In this document: positions 13,218 to 14,380 of the stretch, one piece after another
How positions within the stretch are numbered: the first letter of the stretch is position 1
How the letters are laid out: each line of letters opens with the position of its first letter
NCBI GenBank assembly: GCA_947176715.1
Contig: CAMWRR010000015.1
Location: 1 to 14,380 of the forward strand
Length of the DNA stretch: 14,380 nt
DNA from: an uncultured Rikenellaceae bacterium
GTDB lineage: Bacteria > Bacteroidota > Bacteroidia > Bacteroidales > Rikenellaceae
Direction: 5' to 3'
Notes under the pieces: model-generated
What the model saw: only the letters and a program-made list of their open reading frames with translations
Told to the model about the DNA's origin: nothing
The model's database searches: none
Made by a program: the position numbers and the translations under genes

Positions 13218-13260
13218 AAAGGCCATGATACCGTCGTAGGTGTCATGGCCTTTCTTTTTA
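13218..13260 (+). terminator. Intrinsic terminator after the SulP gene
   Basis: AAAGGCCATGATACC (13218-13232) pairs with GGTGTCATGGCCTTT (13239-13253) over 15 bp with one G-T wobble and a 6-base loop, followed by a T-rich tail (TTTCTTTTTA). It lies 23 bp after the stop codon. Confidence 0.92.
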
Positions 13261-13536
13261 TGAAGAAAAGGGGCTTCTGAATATCACCGAACCCCCATCC
13301 TTAATATGGGTTTTATATGGCATTGAGAGGCTCCCCTGTATCGGGTTTGTGCGGGCCGTGCCGAACGGGAAAGTTTAGATATAAAATTCAGCTAATAATG
13401 CTTATACACTTGCGGGCCTCCGTTTGGGTAGAGTTTTGCCCATCGCGACCGAGATGTGGCCGTTAGGCGGGCTATTCTCTTGGTACGCCTTGTTCTCCTG
13501 TTGCAGTCACGATGCGGCCCTTTAGAGGCCATTAGC
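13261..13536. other. Gene-free region between convergent SulP and glycosyltransferase genes
   Basis: No credible coding frame is seen. The first third holds a foldable segment (13269-13337, listed separately). The rest has only short GC-rich repeats: GCGGGC recurs three times, and GGCC pairs with GGCC at 13517-13529 near the glycosyltransferase stop. No clear T-tract terminator for the minus-strand gene was found close to its end. Confidence 0.5.
13269..13337. repeat. Foldable 69-base segment with outer stem and inner hairpin
   Basis: AGGGGCTTCTGAAT (13269-13282) and ATTGAGAGGCTCCCCT (13322-13337) pair with a two-base bulge and minor mismatches. Inside, CCCAT (13294-13298) pairs with ATGGG (13306-13310), followed by TTTT. 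Read on the minus strand the outer stem runs into CTTTTCTTC, which resembles a terminator tail, so it could end the glycosyltransferase transcript. Confidence 0.35.
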
Positions 13537-14380
13537 TCAGTCGTTCAACAGATATATGCCGTAATCGCCCACCTGCTCCACGAACATGGGGGCTAACAGT
13601 TCGCCCAACTCCTCTTCGCGCCGGAGCTCGCGTCCGCGTACGAACAGCAGGGTAGGGGTGCCTGACTCTGCGAGCCTCACGAGGTCGTCGAACTCCTCTA
13701 CGGCGGTCAGCTCCTTGCCTATGAACACATCCATGTTGTCGCCGCGGAATTTGTAGTAGGCGTAGTCGGTTACTCCGCGACGTTGCGCCGTCTCTACGCC
13801 TCGGGCGGCCAGTTCGCTCACGCCTATGTAGGGGTTGAAACAGGGCAGAGTGAACGAGGATGCGAATATGCAGAGCAACATGCCCGCGGCTGTGGATGCT
13901 ATCGAAGCACGCACGTGACCCTTGGCCGCCATTACTATTCCGGCCGCCGACATGAGCGAGAGAACACCGCCTCCTATATATATCAGATGGATGTTGCGCG
14001 GTATGACAGGCAGAAGATCGCGGCAGAAGAACAGCGCGGGAAATACACATGAGAATATCGCGGCAGGTACTATTACGGAGGCTTTGACCCAGCCGTCGGC
14101 CCCGCACCTCTCCACGGCCATGAAGGCCGCATATATGAAGAAGGGGTATATCGGCAAGAGGTATATGTCTATCTTGGAGCTTACCAACGACATTACAACG
14201 AACGTGGCGACCGTCGTTACTGTAAGGAACCGCAGTAACGGATCGTGACGCGTATCGCGGCGGGCGACAGTCTTTACGAACATTACCGCCACGAACAACG
14301 ACCACGGGGCGGCCGAATACCATATTGTCCTGAGATAATACCACACCGGCTCCTTGTGGTGAAACGAGTTGACTCCGCGT
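13537..14380 (-). CDS. ArnT/PMT-like membrane glycosyltransferase (family 39), C-terminal part
   Basis: The visible 280 codons are the C-terminal part of a polytopic membrane protein whose N-terminus lies beyond the window. The frame is open to the edge: a GTG at 14344-14346 could be mistaken for a start, but the upstream codons read RGVNSFHHKEPVWYYL, a typical periplasmic-loop/helix junction of ArnT-like and dolichyl-phosphate-mannose-type transferases. KIDIYLLPIYPFFIY matches the later conserved loop and helix of the same family. At least six hydrophobic segments follow, then a soluble C-terminal domain of about 95 residues ending YGIYLLND. Such enzymes move a sugar from a polyprenyl-phosphate donor to lipid A or protein. 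Donor and acceptor are unknown; Bacteroidota also use relatives in surface-glycan and protein glycosylation. Confidence 0.82.
   Translation of the reverse strand, partial: RGVNSFHHKEPVWYYLRTIWYSAAPWSLFVAVMFVKTVARRDTRHDPLLRFLTVTTVATFVVMSLVSSKIDIYLLPIYPFFIYAAFMAVERCGADGWVKASVIVPAAIFSCVFPALFFCRDLLPVIPRNIHLIYIGGGVLSLMSAAGIVMAAKGHVRASIASTAAGMLLCIFASSFTLPCFNPYIGVSELAARGVETAQRRGVTDYAYYKFRGDNMDVFIGKELTAVEEFDDLVRLAESGTPTLLFVRGRELRREEELGELLAPMFVEQVGDYGIYLLND

Noticed and set aside
13532..14344. Second minus-strand frame overlapping the glycosyltransferase
   Set aside because: It is in another phase of the same region, rich in Arg and His and without membrane segments, while the chosen frame has clear helices and ArnT-like motifs.
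14344..14346. GTG as the true start of the glycosyltransferase
   Set aside because: The codons beyond it to the window edge encode a conserved-looking RGVNSFHHKEP segment, so the gene continues outside the window.

Overview
The window looks like chromosomal DNA of a member of the Bacteroidota, most likely a Bacteroidales species related to Alistipes/Rikenellaceae. This rests on promoter-like TAnnTTTG motifs, starts without obvious Shine-Dalgarno sites, a GH109-type lipoprotein, and a conserved pair of small genes (ACT protein plus a 95-residue protein) that I associate with this phylum. Isoleucine is mostly encoded by ATA, an unusual preference. No rRNA, tRNA, CRISPR array, transposase or integrase was seen. 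The species assignment is inference.

Left part (1-3033, all plus strand): the 3' end of rho, an RluA-type rRNA/tRNA pseudouridine synthase, a split two-gene chromate transporter with an ATGA overlap, a TfoX N-terminal-domain protein and a GNAT acetyltransferase, also overlapping by ATGA. A 349-bp gene-free stretch (3034-3382) follows. It is unusually rich in inverted repeats and is a candidate structured RNA or small repeat element.

Middle (3383-7751, all minus strand): a Gfo/Idh/MocA oxidoreductase lies 2 bp downstream of a kinase-fold gene. That gene resembles the kinases of phage and conjugative-element 'polyvalent' proteins, appears broken by a one-base frameshift, and has foreign-looking codon use. 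Upstream of this pair sit lysA and lysC as a two-gene operon (lysC first, 11-bp gap) for the aspartate/lysine pathway. lysC is divergent from a plus-strand unit (7978-8983) encoding a protein with C-terminal ACT-like domains and no kinase domain, followed by a small conserved protein. The same 12-base sequence precedes both of those start codons. This layout suggests a possible amino-acid-sensing partner for lysC-lysA.

Right part (9080-14380): a lipoprotein GH109-type NAD-dependent glycosidase ending in a clear terminator; an LpxH-like metallophosphoesterase whose predicted promoter almost touches its start codon; a strong bidirectional terminator; a SulP anion transporter with a STAS domain, also ending in a strong terminator; a 276-bp gene-free stretch with another structured segment; and, on the minus strand, the C-terminal part of a family 39/ArnT-like membrane glycosyltransferase that runs off the window. 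Apart from the frameshifted kinase gene, the genes look intact where fully contained.
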